A stretch of DNA of 64,000 nucleotides, from NCBI RefSeq assembly GCF_036568765.1, contig NZ_DATCRY010000019.1:18723-82722 (forward strand). Reading direction: 5' to 3'. The stretch comes from GSA-30 sp036568765. Lineage in GTDB: Bacteria > Pseudomonadota > Gammaproteobacteria > Xanthomonadales > Rhodanobacteraceae. Each line of letters begins with the position of its first letter. Within the stretch, counting starts at the first letter, position 1. The notes below the pieces were generated by a model. The model searched no databases. It was not told the origin of the DNA and was given only the letters and a program-made list of their open reading frames with translations. The translations under genes were made by a program, and so were the position numbers. Below, piece after piece: positions 40,344 through 49,941 of this stretch.

Positions 40344-43300
40344 ATGCGCGTCGTAAGCCGCCTGTGCGCGTTGCCATTGGCCCTGACTTATGCCTTGTTA
40401 CTGGGCATGTCGCCGGTCGCTGCGGCGTTGCCGGCACAGGCGCGAAGCTATGCCATCGCGTCGAGCGATCTGCGTAGTGCGCTAGATGCGCTGGCCACCC
40501 AAAGCGACGTGGAAATCGTGTACGCGCCGGAGCTGGTAGCGGGTAAGCATACGGAGGGCGTGACCGGACACCTCACGCCGGAAGAAGCCCTGCGTAAGCT
40601 GCTCAATGGCACCGGCTTAGCCTGGAAGGCGGTCAACGAGTCGACATTCGTTCTGCAGTACGCGCCGTCGCCGCATCACAACCTGCCGCCGACGAAGGAA
40701 GCCGCCATCGCGCGGATCGACGTGCCGCGCACCCTGGAAGCGTTCAACGTCAGCGGTTCGCTGATCAACAATGCGCAAGTCCAGACGGCCACGCCGACAT
40801 ATACGATGAGCGCGGAGACGATTGCCGCGCGTGGTTTCAATAGCGTGGCCGAGGCTTTGGAAAACATCGTGCTGGCGACCGGTTCCGTGCAGGGCCCGCA
40901 GACGGCCGGTTCGTTTACCCAGGGAGCGCAGGCAGTCAGCCTCAATGGATTTGGGCCCGGTTTTACTTCGATCCTGATCGATGGCAAGCCGATCGCGAGT
41001 TTCGGCCGCCTCTACGATGGCACCAACAACTTCACGAGCGTTTCCAATATTCCATTGTCGATGGTCGAACGCATCGATGTGATGCCAGGTGGCGCTTCCT
41101 CGATCTACGGTTCGCAAGCCGTCGCCGGTGTGATCAACATCGTTACTCGGCAACATATCGACGGCACTGAAGTGTCGGCGCGCGCAGGTGTCTACACCGG
41201 CGGCGGCGGTGCGAATCAGCGAGTGTCGTTCGGTTACGGGCGAGATGTCGGCAAACTCAACGTGCTGGCCATGTTCGAATTCGACAACGCGCTGCCGATC
41301 TGGGGTTATCAGCGAACGCTCACTTCTGGCTCGCGCGCCAATCCAAACGGCAGGGCGACGCCCGGGCTGCAAGCGGGCGTAGGCGATTACGGCACGATCG
41401 ATACGTTTACCGGCTATTTGCAGAGCTACGTGGATCCGCCGGCCGGTTGCGCCAGCGGCCTGTTCGGCGGCAGTACCATGGCTGTCGCAGGACGAGGCGT
41501 GTCGGGTCACTATTGTGGCTCCACCGAACTGGATGGCTATACCACCTTCAGCAATCGCAGCCGTAGCTACGACGGCATGCTCAAACTCAAGTATGACCTG
41601 AGCCCCAATCTACGGTTGTACAGCGATGTGCTGCTCGACTGGCAGGAACAAAAATGGTTTTCCGGCACGGTCGGTTGGGGGCCGGACGATCTGCCTGGAG
41701 GTGCGATCGAAGATGCCTCGAACGGCCATATCCTTTATCCGGCGAAGAACTATGCGCCCGAGGAAATGCCCGGCGGTGCTACCGGCCAGATGGTGCGGCA
41801 ACAGGACCTGATGTACCAGGCCGATATCGGTATCAGCGGGCGTATCGGCGATTCCAATTGGGATTGGGATCTTTACTACCTGAGGTCGAGCGATCGCACG
41901 CGAGTCACCGAGCAACTGGGTATCGCGACGCGAGTGGATGCGTTCTTCACCAACTTGTTGCGTCCGGATGGCTTCGATCCGGATACAGGCCTCGGCTTGT
42001 ACACCCCCGACTATGGCGCCTTCTTTGCGCCGCTCACGCCTTCGCAGTACGCCAGTTTTACCCGCGGTGTGGGCGAGTTTAGCAAGACCTGGATCAACGA
42101 CACGCGCCTGACATTCAGTAACGCGCACCTCTTCGCATTGCCTGGCGGCGATGCGGCCATCGCGGTCCTGGCCGAAGGCGGCGGTGAGGCATGGTATGAG
42201 CCGATCAATCCGTTATTCGCCGATGGCGATGTGTTCGAGCACGCCACCACCGGGGGCGGCGGCCGCCGTTCGCATGGGGCGGCTGCGTTCGAATTGAATA
42301 TGCCTTTGTTTCAGCCGCTGACAGTGGATCTGTCCGGTCGTTATGACTATTACTCTTCCGAGCTGGCAGCGAGCAACAGCCGCTTCACCTACAAGGGAGG
42401 TATCGAGTATCGACCCTACGATAGCCTGCTGCTGCGCGGTAACTACACCACGGCTTTCAAGGCACCGGACCTATCCGCAATTTATCTGGAGCCGTCCAGT
42501 TATTACACCGATATCACCGATTACTATCGTTGCGCGCTTGCTGGTAGCAGCAGTTGTCAGGGTTTTACCGATCAGGTGATGGGGCAGTCGCTCGCCAATA
42601 CTCAGCTGCAGCCTACGACGGCAAAGAGCTGGAGCGTCGGCGGCGTGTGGTCGCCGACCGAACGCTTCAGTTTCAGTGCCGATTACCTGCACACGGCGGT
42701 CAAGGACGAAGTCATTCTGCAGGACACCGACATTCTTGCGCGCCTGGACGCCCAGTGCCTGCTGGGCGAGCTCGATAACCAGTCGGCGCAATGCGTGGCC
42801 ATCACCAATCCGGTCGACGGCCAAGTACAGCGCGGATTCGTCAACGCGAACTTGCGTGCAGCGGTGGCTGCGCTCGATGCCGGTCCGATTACCGGCGTTA
42901 CAACGTATTACGCCAACCTTGCCAATGAAGTCGTCGATTCTCTGGTCGCCACCGGTCGTTATGCCTTCGCCCCAACGCGCTGGGGCAAGTTCGATCTGCA
43001 ACTGGCTTATAGCGATATTCTCAAGCATGACTACCAATTGGCACCCGGCCAGATGCCTATCGACGAGCTCACCGATCCTATGTACAACGCCGGGTTCAAG
43101 AGCATCGTCAATGGCACAGTGGATTGGATCAGCGGTAACGATCGCTGGAAGAGTACGCTGTACGGCCGTCGCTATGGGCCGGTCCCGAACTATCGCGCAC
43201 AGGTCAGCGGGACCGATAGCAACGGTGCAGGGCGTCTGCATCCATGGATTACCTTCAATTGGACGCTGGCTTATAGTCCGACCCGCGATCTTTCGCTGGG

Positions 43301-43448
43301 TTTGCTGGTCAATAATATCGCTAACAAGATGCCGCCGCGCGACCGAAGCGACACGATGTATCCGTATTTCAACGACGAAAACTACAATGTCTACGGTCGC
43401 GAAGTAATGCTTCAGGCTACCTATCGCTTCGCTCCCGACTCGCCTTGA
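40344..43448 (+). CDS. TonB-dependent receptor with N-terminal STN signalling domain
   Basis: 1,034 residues. Signal peptide ends near PVAAALPAQA. The STN domain (about 35-90, SALDALATQSDVEIVYAPEL) contacts FecR-type proteins. The plug (about 150-270) includes SILIDGKPIASF and MPGGASSIYGSQAVAGVINI. The rest is a 22-stranded barrel ending in the C-terminal TYRFAPDSP; the last aromatic position is less usual. It imports a large ligand across the outer membrane using TonB energy and can signal to the ECF sigma/FecR pair at 35.5-37.2 kb. The ligand is unknown; peptides released by the S53 protease are one possibility. The start ATG is chosen for its signal peptide. Confidence 0.93.
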   Translation: MRVVSRLCALPLALTYALLLGMSPVAAALPAQARSYAIASSDLRSALDALATQSDVEIVYAPELVAGKHTEGVTGHLTPEEALRKLLNGTGLAWKAVNESTFVLQYAPSPHHNLPPTKEAAIARIDVPRTLEAFNVSGSLINNAQVQTATPTYTMSAETIAARGFNSVAEALENIVLATGSVQGPQTAGSFTQGAQAVSLNGFGPGFTSILIDGKPIASFGRLYDGTNNFTSVSNIPLSMVERIDVMPGGASSIYGSQAVAGVINIVTRQHIDGTEVSARAGVYTGGGGANQRVSFGYGRDVGKLNVLAMFEFDNALPIWGYQRTLTSGSRANPNGRATPGLQAGVGDYGTIDTFTGYLQSYVDPPAGCASGLFGGSTMAVAGRGVSGHYCGSTELDGYTTFSNRSRSYDGMLKLKYDLSPNLRLYSDVLLDWQEQKWFSGTVGWGPDDLPGGAIEDASNGHILYPAKNYAPEEMPGGATGQMVRQQDLMYQADIGISGRIGDSNWDWDLYYLRSSDRTRVTEQLGIATRVDAFFTNLLRPDGFDPDTGLGLYTPDYGAFFAPLTPSQYASFTRGVGEFSKTWINDTRLTFSNAHLFALPGGDAAIAVLAEGGGEAWYEPINPLFADGDVFEHATTGGGGRRSHGAAAFELNMPLFQPLTVDLSGRYDYYSSELAASNSRFTYKGGIEYRPYDSLLLRGNYTTAFKAPDLSAIYLEPSSYYTDITDYYRCALAGSSSCQGFTDQVMGQSLANTQLQPTTAKSWSVGGVWSPTERFSFSADYLHTAVKDEVILQDTDILARLDAQCLLGELDNQSAQCVAITNPVDGQVQRGFVNANLRAAVAALDAGPITGVTTYYANLANEVVDSLVATGRYAFAPTRWGKFDLQLAYSDILKHDYQLAPGQMPIDELTDPMYNAGFKSIVNGTVDWISGNDRWKSTLYGRRYGPVPNYRAQVSGTDSNGAGRLHPWITFNWTLAYSPTRDLSLGLLVNNIANKMPPRDRSDTMYPYFNDENYNVYGREVMLQATYRFAPDSP

Positions 43449-43496
43449 GCGTTACTTCACATACACGTCGCTAGCTTCGCCTCAAGCGAGGTGATC

Positions 43497-44405
43497 ATGC
43501 GCAGGTTTTTTCGACTGATCCGAGATACATTGCGTGTGGCCGTCGACGGATTCCTCGACGATGAGCTGATGACGCGAGCCTCGGCGCTGGCATTCTGGTC
43601 GTCGCTCTCGTTTGCGCCGATCCTGGTATTGACGTTGTGGAGTCTGTCGGTGCTGCGGCCATCGTCGCAGGATCAACTGGTCGTCATGTTGGCAGGCGTG
43701 CTCGGCCGGGAAGGAGCCGCGGCCGTCAAGCTGGTATTGGACAACGCCCGGCAGCAACCGCGACTGGGCAACATTCTGGGATTGATCGGCGTCGGCGTGA
43801 CTGTGTTCAGTGCTTCGACGGTGTTCGCGCAATTACAGTCCACGCTTAATCGCATTTTCGGATTGCAGATCAAACCAGGTGCGCGCCATGCCGTGCTTAG
43901 CTGGCTCAGCATGCGTGCTCGCGCCGTCGGCTTGTTGATTGGAATTTTTTTCCTGTTGATTGTGTCTTTCGTGGTCAGCGCGATCATTCAGGGTGTGATG
44001 CCAGGGGACACCCGAGCTTGGCAAGTATTCGAGATCGCGGTCTCGCTGCTGGTGTTCGTCTTGGCCTTCGGCGCGATGTACAAAGTGTTGCCGGATGCGA
44101 ACATTCCATGGAGGGATGCATCGCGAGGAGCGGTATTGACGGCTGTGCTGTTCGTTATTGGGCAGTTTGCCATCGGTATTTATCTGGATCGGGCCAAAGT
44201 TGGCGGAGCTTATGGTCCTGCCGGAGCGATCGTTGTGTTGCTCACGTGGATGTATTACGCGTCGGTAATTGTGTTGCTGGGCGCCGAGTTGACGCATGGC
44301 TTGGCGGTGGCGCGTGGCGCGAGGATGGTTCCGAACCGTTACGCGCAACCGATGGATGATGACCATCGAGAGGAGCTCGCTTCATCCGAACCTCCGGAGA
44401 AGTGA
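43497..44405 (+). CDS. YihY/BrkB-family inner-membrane protein
   Basis: 302 residues with six membrane segments and the YihY signature: RASALAFWSSLSFAPILVLTLWSLSVL at the start, NILGLIGVGVTVFSASTVFAQLQSTLNRIF, and a C-terminal GPAGAIVVLLTWMYYASVIVLLGAELTHG. Once called RNase BN by error; members are now viewed as membrane proteins of unknown transport role. ATG 43497 is preferred over GTG 43491. Apparently monocistronic. Confidence 0.9.
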   Translation: MRRFFRLIRDTLRVAVDGFLDDELMTRASALAFWSSLSFAPILVLTLWSLSVLRPSSQDQLVVMLAGVLGREGAAAVKLVLDNARQQPRLGNILGLIGVGVTVFSASTVFAQLQSTLNRIFGLQIKPGARHAVLSWLSMRARAVGLLIGIFFLLIVSFVVSAIIQGVMPGDTRAWQVFEIAVSLLVFVLAFGAMYKVLPDANIPWRDASRGAVLTAVLFVIGQFAIGIYLDRAKVGGAYGPAGAIVVLLTWMYYASVIVLLGAELTHGLAVARGARMVPNRYAQPMDDDHREELASSEPPEK

Positions 44406-44503
44406 GTGAATGGGAGCGAGGAGTGAGTGAGAGGAGCCGGCGCGCGTTGGCTTTCTCTACTTTCTCGCTTCTCTTCACTCGTTTTCTTCAATATCGGGAT
44501 TCT

Positions 44504-45412
44504 TCAACCCACCTTGACCAGTCCCAGCGCGAAATCGATGAACGCGCGTACCTTTGCCGCCGGCAGATGCCTCGACGGATAAAGCGCATACAACGGAAAC
44601 CGCTCGCCTTGCCAATCATCCAGCAATGCGATCAGGGCGCCCGACGCCAACAGATCACGTACACCGATCGCTTTCATTCGCGCAATACCGGAGCCAGCCA
44701 AGCATGCGCCTAGCAAGGTCCCGGCCTCGTTCACTACCAAGCGCCCTTGCACATCGACAGCAACCGTCTTGCGTTGGCGTTGGTAGCGCCACGATTGCAA
44801 CAACTGCCCATTAAGCGAGTTGCGTACCAGGATGCACTCGTGTCGGGCCAGTTCTTCCGGATGCTTGGGCTTGCCGTGTTTCTTCAAATAAGCCGGAGCG
44901 GCGACAGTCATCGTATGCGTATCCAGCAGCTTGCGCGCCACCAGGGAAGAATCCGGCGGCGCGCCGAAGCGCATGGCCAGATCGAAGCCCTCGCCGACCA
45001 GATCGCCAAGCTGGTCTTTCACCACCAGCTCCAGCGAGATGTCGGGATGCATCGCCATGAAACGCGTGACGTGCGGCGCGAGCATCATGCGTGAGAAGTA
45101 AGCATCGACATTGACGCGTAAACGACCGCGCACGGTTTCCGCCGCACCGGCGGTCTGGATTACCGCATTCTCGATGCCGTCGAGCAAGGGCGCCACATGC
45201 TCGAAGAATCGCCTGCCTTCATCCGTCAGGCCGACGGAGCGGGTGTTGCGGTCGAGCAGGCGCACGCCAATGCGGCTTTCCAGTCGCGCCACCGCCCGGC
45301 TCACGCCGGAGGGCGACAGGCCAAGGGCCTCGGCCGCGCGCGAAAAGCTGCCACCCTCGATGATGGCGGCCAGGACACCGACGTTCGAAACCACCCGGCT
45401 ATCGAATGCCAT
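44504..45412 (-). CDS. LysR-family transcriptional regulator
   Basis: 302 residues. The N-terminal winged helix is VGVLAAIIEGGSFSRAAEALGLSPSGVSRAVARLESRIGVRLLDRNTRSVGLT. The effector domain of type 2 periplasmic-binding fold spans residues 90-300. It probably regulates the divergently transcribed NmrA gene, as is common for LysR/oxidoreductase pairs responding to quinones or electrophiles. ATG 45412 is chosen to start at the HTH; the longer frame to 45496 would cover the divergent promoter region. Confidence 0.92.
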   Translation of the reverse strand: MAFDSRVVSNVGVLAAIIEGGSFSRAAEALGLSPSGVSRAVARLESRIGVRLLDRNTRSVGLTDEGRRFFEHVAPLLDGIENAVIQTAGAAETVRGRLRVNVDAYFSRMMLAPHVTRFMAMHPDISLELVVKDQLGDLVGEGFDLAMRFGAPPDSSLVARKLLDTHTMTVAAPAYLKKHGKPKHPEELARHECILVRNSLNGQLLQSWRYQRQRKTVAVDVQGRLVVNEAGTLLGACLAGSGIARMKAIGVRDLLASGALIALLDDWQGERFPLYALYPSRHLPAAKVRAFIDFALGLVKVG

Positions 45413-45434
45413 GGCAGTCACCTTTGCTGAAAGA

Positions 45435-45449
45435 TCACTAATAATGTGA
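45435..45449. promoter_or_regulatory. Candidate LysR operator in the divergent spacer
   Basis: TCACTAATAATGTGA has a TCAC/GTGA inverted repeat with AT-rich centre, fitting the T-N11-A pattern of LysR sites. It lies 23 bp upstream of the regulator start and 79 bp upstream of the NmrA gene. Confidence 0.4.
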
Positions 45450-45527
45450 CCTAGTTTCGCTTCCGTCAATAAAGTCGGGTAACTACCTTTGTTCACGCCT
45501 ATTTACCCAAGTGAGCGAGGACAACCT

Positions 45528-46388
45528 ATGTACGCAATTACCGGAATTACTGGCCAGGTCGGCGGTGCCATGGCCCGCACTCTGTTGCAGGCTGGCAAAC
45601 CCGTGCGAGCTGTCGTGCGTGACGCGGCAAAGGCTCGAGCTTTTGCTGCGCAGGGCTGCGAGATTGCCCTGGCCGATATGAACGACGCGCGGGCCCTGGC
45701 CGAGGCGTTTCACGGCGCCGAAGGCGTCTTTATCCTGCCGCCACCGAATTTCGACCCGTCCCCTGGCTTTCCGGAGGCGCGCGAGGGAGCCGCGTGTGTA
45801 AGGCAGGCTTTGGAGCAAGCCCGACCGGGTAAGGTCATTCACTTGTCCACTATCGGGGCACAGGCCACATCGTCCAACCTGCTGAGCCAGCAAGGTATCT
45901 ACGAGCACACGCTGGCCGATCTGTCTTTGCCGCTTACCGTGCTTCGTCCCGGCTGGTTCATGGAGAATTTTCGCTGGGATGTGGATGCCGCGCGCAACGA
46001 CGGCATCTTATACAGCTTCCTGCAACCGCTCGGTCGTGCGATTCTCATGGTGGCGACCGATGACATCGGCCGCGTAGCTGCCGAATTGATCCAGGAGAAC
46101 TGGCAAGGGCGTCGTGTCGTCGAGCTCCAAGGCCCGGAGCAGACATCTCCGGACGATGCGGCTGCCGCTTTCAGTCGCGTGCTCGGCAAGCAAGTGCGGG
46201 CGCAGGCTGTGCCGCGCGAGACGTGGGGCGCGTTGTTCAAGGGACAGGGTATGAACGATCCCATGCCACGCATCCAGATGCTGGATGGTTTTAACGAAGG
46301 CTGGATTTGTTTTGAGGGACCCGCTGAGAATATTCGCAAAGGCCGGATCACGCTTGAACATGTGCTTCGCGAACTGACGGCATCGTAG
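45528..46388 (+). CDS. NmrA-like NAD(P)-binding protein
   Basis: 286 residues with an N-terminal Rossmann motif MYAITGITGQVGGAMARTLL, then ADMNDARALAEAFHGAEGVFILPPP and LRPGWFMENF. These match the NmrA/quinone oxidoreductase 2-like short-chain dehydrogenase group, which senses or reduces with NADPH. Substrate not predictable. It is transcribed divergently from the LysR regulator and so may be its target. ATG 45528 follows GAGCGAGGACA. Confidence 0.88.
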   Translation: MYAITGITGQVGGAMARTLLQAGKPVRAVVRDAAKARAFAAQGCEIALADMNDARALAEAFHGAEGVFILPPPNFDPSPGFPEAREGAACVRQALEQARPGKVIHLSTIGAQATSSNLLSQQGIYEHTLADLSLPLTVLRPGWFMENFRWDVDAARNDGILYSFLQPLGRAILMVATDDIGRVAAELIQENWQGRRVVELQGPEQTSPDDAAAAFSRVLGKQVRAQAVPRETWGALFKGQGMNDPMPRIQMLDGFNEGWICFEGPAENIRKGRITLEHVLRELTAS

Positions 46389-46449
46389 GCCCGAACAACC
46401 CAGATCTCACGGTGTCGGGCTGTACAGAAAGCGCCAGGCAACCGTTGTG

Positions 46450-46479
46450 CTCCCCTCCCTTGTTTACAAAGGGGGGGAG
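46450..46479. repeat. Intergenic hairpin repeat
   Basis: CCCTCCCTT and AAGGGGGGG form a hairpin in the 278-bp gap before the cupin gene, of a purine/pyrimidine type seen also near 24000. The rest of the gap (46389-46666) holds no recognised feature. Confidence 0.35.
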
Positions 46480-46666
46480 ATCCTTGCCTCAGTACTCAAA
46501 TATCTGTCAAAAAAAGGAAGCCCTTAAAAAGGCTCTCACCCTTCTGGAGGTCTCCCGCAAGTCAAGGGGAGGCGATGAATGGACGGCGTTTGCAGGAACC
46601 GTCACGCAAAGCCCATCTCATGCGTCCTGGCCATGGCAAATACGCCTAATCTCCCAGGAGCCGACC

Positions 46667-47098
46667 ATGTTCCCCCGATACCCTATTGTCATCCTATTCA
46701 CCAGCCTGTTCATGATGACGGCTGCAAGCGCGGGCGCCCCGCCATCTTCGCACGAGGCAGTCGTCCAGGCTTTCGCGCACGCCATACCCAACGCCCAAGG
46801 TAAGATCCTTACCGGCTTGGTAGTGAACTACGAGCCTGGACAAGCCTCCTTGCCGCACCGCCATGGACAAGCGTTCGTGGTGGCCTATGTGTTGACGGGA
46901 GCTATTCGTAGCCAGGTGGAAGGCGAGCAGGCCAGGGTCTTTCATGCGGGGGAAAGCTGGTACGAAAACCCCGGTGCGCACCATACGGTAAGCGAGAATG
47001 CGAGCAAGACCGAACCGGCCAGCCTGCTGGCCATCTTTGTCGCCGATTCCGACGACAAGAGTCTGGTGACTTACGACAAGCCAAAGGCTGCGCCTTGA
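46667..47098 (+). CDS. Exported cupin-domain protein
   Basis: 143 residues. The signal peptide is ILFTSLFMMTAASAGA. The cupin fold has the metal-binding motif LPHRHGQAFVVAYVLTG with two His and GESWYENPGAHHTVSEN with the third. Cupins with such sets bind a metal and may act as dioxygenases, isomerases or binding proteins; function is unknown. The ATG at 46667 follows AGGAG. Predicted periplasmic. Confidence 0.88.
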   Translation: MFPRYPIVILFTSLFMMTAASAGAPPSSHEAVVQAFAHAIPNAQGKILTGLVVNYEPGQASLPHRHGQAFVVAYVLTGAIRSQVEGEQARVFHAGESWYENPGAHHTVSENASKTEPASLLAIFVADSDDKSLVTYDKPKAAP

Positions 47099-47166
47099 AT
47101 GCTTAGCGTAACCTTGCCTCGCTTACACTCCATGCTGGGAGTTCGTTCATTCATAAAGGGGGGAGT

Positions 47167-47655
47167 GTGAAGCGTTATTTTCTTTCGATCGGTTTGATCG
47201 CCGGCCTTGCCGTAGCCGTATCGGTGCAAAGCGAAGGCGCGGTGACTCATCGCGCACGGATGCAGGCGACCGCGCCGGCCGACTACCCGTGCCAGAACGC
47301 CCAGTTCCTGAGTGACCAGCAGCAGTTCGTCAGTGGGCAGACGTCCGACGATCAGTTCGTCGATGTTTGCGGCAAAGTTACCAAGGTATTGGCATCCAAG
47401 CACACACGCAGCGGCAATCACGGTTATTTCTATATCCAGGTGGCCGATGGTGTGACAATCGAGATCGTCTCGGATCTCGATCAGATGAAAGCGCCGGCCT
47501 GGCCTTTCGTCCAGGTCGGCGACATGGTCTATGTGCAGGGCCGTTACTACTACGACAGCGCTTCCAGTCAAGGCATCGACTGGACTCATCACGGCACCAG
47601 TCGTTCCTGGCCGCATGCGGGCTATGTGGTAGTCAATGGCACCAAGTATCAGTAA
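47167..47655 (+). CDS. DUF3465-type secreted protein
   Basis: 162 residues from GTG 47167, preceded by GGGGGGAG. The N-terminus (YFLSIGLIAGLAVAVSVQSEGA) is a signal peptide. The core VDVCGKVTKVLASKHTRSGNHGYFYIQV and a conserved WTHHGTSRSWPHAGYVVVNG match my recollection of the DUF3465 family. The HxxxG and OB-like strands could bind nucleic acid or a small ligand, but no role is established. Convergent with the following VOC gene. Confidence 0.75.
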   Translation: MKRYFLSIGLIAGLAVAVSVQSEGAVTHRARMQATAPADYPCQNAQFLSDQQQFVSGQTSDDQFVDVCGKVTKVLASKHTRSGNHGYFYIQVADGVTIEIVSDLDQMKAPAWPFVQVGDMVYVQGRYYYDSASSQGIDWTHHGTSRSWPHAGYVVVNGTKYQ

Positions 47656-47673
47656 GTGGATGTGCCGGGGCGC

Positions 47674-48663
47674 TTAACGCGCCACGGCATTCACGGCATG
47701 GAATTCGATCAACAGGCCAAGGTCATCGCGTGTCGGCGCAAGAAACGCCTTGCCGAATTCCCCGGAATAGCGCACTAGCGAATGTTCGTAGCCGCGTTCG
47801 ATGCGTCGTTGCGCGCGATCGAGATCGCTGACGCCCACGCTGACGCCCAGGATCTGCGGGCCGCCTTGCTGCAAGGCATCGGCGGCGAGACCGTTACCGT
47901 CGGGTTCCAGCGCAAGCAGGTGCGTGGGACCGATCGCTACGCTGTATCCATGCGCTGCGATTTGCGGCAGCCGCACTGCTTTGGCATCCGTAAAGCCCAT
48001 TTGCGCCAGTTGTTTCTTATCGTCTTCCGCATGGGCCGAGAGCAGCCAGATGGCCGATAGCGTCTGTGCGCCATTGGGATGTTCGCGCGCGGTACGCAGA
48101 TCCATCGCACTGGTGGCGTCCGTGCGCGCGGCGTAATCGATAAAGAACACATGGTTCGATAGCGGCGAAGGGTCGAGAGCGAACAGTCGCCAGCGCGGTG
48201 GCGCCTTGGGTCCGAGACCGTCCGGGTCGTTCGCTGCGGCCGAAAAGACGGGCGTCACTGCCATGCCCCGTTGCTTCAACAATGCCTGGGCGGCATCGAG
48301 CGCGGTGGAATGTATGCCGAAGCTGCGCGATCCTGGGCCGCCGTGCAGTGCATTTTGGTCGGCCTGCATGCCTGGGTCCAAGGTTGGATTCGGACGAGTC
48401 ATGCCTAGCAGTTCGATAAAGCCCGTATCCGATAAGCGTATATAGCGATTGGCAACGCCCGCCGGATCGCGTCCCGGCATGACCTGGAAGCCAAGCTTGG
48501 CGGTCATCACCGCGGTGGCCTGGTCGATGCTGCGGCCCCAGAGCAGGATATGGTCGAGCCGGTCGCCGGCGGGCTCGGTCGCGGCGGCAGCGATGCCGCC
48601 CCATGCGAGGATAACGATGGTCAGCAAAATACCGGCCCGCTGCCGAAATGCTCTGTGTCTCAT
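47674..48663 (-). CDS. Exported VOC/glyoxalase-like protein
   Basis: 329 residues with a signal peptide (ILLTIVILAWGGIAAAA) and a glyoxalase-like domain (DHILLWGRSIDQATAVMTAKLGFQV, near residue 37), repeated in a second half (LGVSVGVSDLDRAQRRIERG). Large exported members of this superfamily are of unknown substrate. ATG 48663 is chosen for its signal; the open frame to 48774 adds a non-conserved tail. No partner gene nearby. Confidence 0.82.
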   Translation of the reverse strand: MRHRAFRQRAGILLTIVILAWGGIAAAATEPAGDRLDHILLWGRSIDQATAVMTAKLGFQVMPGRDPAGVANRYIRLSDTGFIELLGMTRPNPTLDPGMQADQNALHGGPGSRSFGIHSTALDAAQALLKQRGMAVTPVFSAAANDPDGLGPKAPPRWRLFALDPSPLSNHVFFIDYAARTDATSAMDLRTAREHPNGAQTLSAIWLLSAHAEDDKKQLAQMGFTDAKAVRLPQIAAHGYSVAIGPTHLLALEPDGNGLAADALQQGGPQILGVSVGVSDLDRAQRRIERGYEHSLVRYSGEFGKAFLAPTRDDLGLLIEFHAVNAVAR

Positions 48664-48987
48664 CGGAAATCTCCAAAGGGTGAGGGAGCGCCAGTCAGGC
48701 TGGCGGTGATGCAGCAGCCATGCTGGCACAAGGGATGCCGGCGTCACCACTGCCGAACCAGCCGGTGCGGTCATGTTTCCGAGGCGGTCTGGGCGCAGGC
48801 AAAAGGCCGCCAGGTTGCAAGCACGTCGCTGTCGTTCGAGGGGGCGGGCTTGCCGTGTACGGGCATGCCAATGCCGCGGAAGGCTGAATGAGACGAGCGT
48901 CGAGTAAACATCTTCGAACGGCTTGACTTGATCAGCCGGCTAAACCGGGGTGACGGGCAAAAAAGGCCATACAGGACAGATGGTGTT
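48664..48987. other. Gap between VOC and AraC genes
   Basis: 324 bp between two minus-strand genes. I see no gene or RNA in it. It must carry the VOC promoter. Open frames here have poor composition. Confidence 0.5.
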
Positions 48988-49941
48988 TCAGGCCACCTGT
49001 CGCCCGAAATGCACACGCAATTCCGGTTGCGAGCGACCGACATGGCCGCGCAAACTTTCCTGGCGAGCTTCCGATGGCGTCATTGTAAAACGCCGCTGGA
49101 ATGCTCGAGCGAACTGGCTACTGTTGGAAAACCCCAATTGTAGGGCTACATCGGTAATCGACTTGCCAGTTGCCTTCGTTCCGAGCGCGATTTCACGGTA
49201 GGCCGCATCCAGCCGTTTGTCGCGGATGATCTTTGCGATGCCGCCATCGGCGGCGAAAATCCTGTACAGGTGTGCACGCGAAATCTGATGGCGTTGCATC
49301 AATAGCGATGGACCAAGCTCGCGCTCGTAAAGATGGGCTTCGATGAAATCCAGAATCTGCTGCCGCAGCATTTGCATCATCGGTGTGCTAGCGGCAGGTG
49401 TTTCGTGACTCTGTTGCGCAAGGCCGGCAGCCAGCAGATTGAGCAGTGCTTGTTCCACCACGCTGGCTTCTTCGTTACTTAAATCGGAAGCGGTCCGGCA
49501 CATGCCGAGAACGAGATCGGCCAGTATCCGGGTTAATGGCCGCCCTGAAGGCAGAATGATGCCGTGCAAACTCTTGCCACGCCCGGCGCGGTCTAACGAG
49601 TTGCGTGGAAGTATCAGTGAAACCGTGGAGCCGGGTGTCACAACGGCGGAAAATGGGCGGGCGAGATCGAAGATGCAGATGTCGCCAGCATGGATGAGAA
49701 AGGGGCGGTCCTCGCACCAGGCTTCGCCCGCGCCGACCATATAAAGCTGCAGAAGGTAATGATCCAGTTCGCTTTGTATGATCGGGTTCCGGTCATGTCG
49801 GTGCTGATCGTCGAAAGTCGTCGAGCCGACAATGACGCCGCCGACCAGCAGCGGACGAATGGCTTCGGATGTGGGAGCAGTCGCTGTTTTTGGCAGATCG
49901 GGACCCGTCCACTCGGTGGACACAAGAATGCCTTGTCTCAC
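48988..49941 (-). CDS. AraC-family transcriptional regulator
   Basis: 317 residues. The C-terminal HTH pair (about 210-300) contains MQRHQISRAHLYRIFAADGGIAKIIRDKRLDAAYREI and ITDVALQLGFSNSSQFARAFQRRFTMTPSEAR, diagnostic of AraC/XylS. The N-terminal half (AraC-binding-like, with HYLLQLYMVGAGEAWCEDRPF) senses an unknown signal. It faces away from the giant autotransporter gene, with 730 bp between, so it might regulate it, but no site is identified. Confidence 0.92.
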   Translation of the reverse strand: MRQGILVSTEWTGPDLPKTATAPTSEAIRPLLVGGVIVGSTTFDDQHRHDRNPIIQSELDHYLLQLYMVGAGEAWCEDRPFLIHAGDICIFDLARPFSAVVTPGSTVSLILPRNSLDRAGRGKSLHGIILPSGRPLTRILADLVLGMCRTASDLSNEEASVVEQALLNLLAAGLAQQSHETPAASTPMMQMLRQQILDFIEAHLYERELGPSLLMQRHQISRAHLYRIFAADGGIAKIIRDKRLDAAYREIALGTKATGKSITDVALQLGFSNSSQFARAFQRRFTMTPSEARQESLRGHVGRSQPELRVHFGRQVA

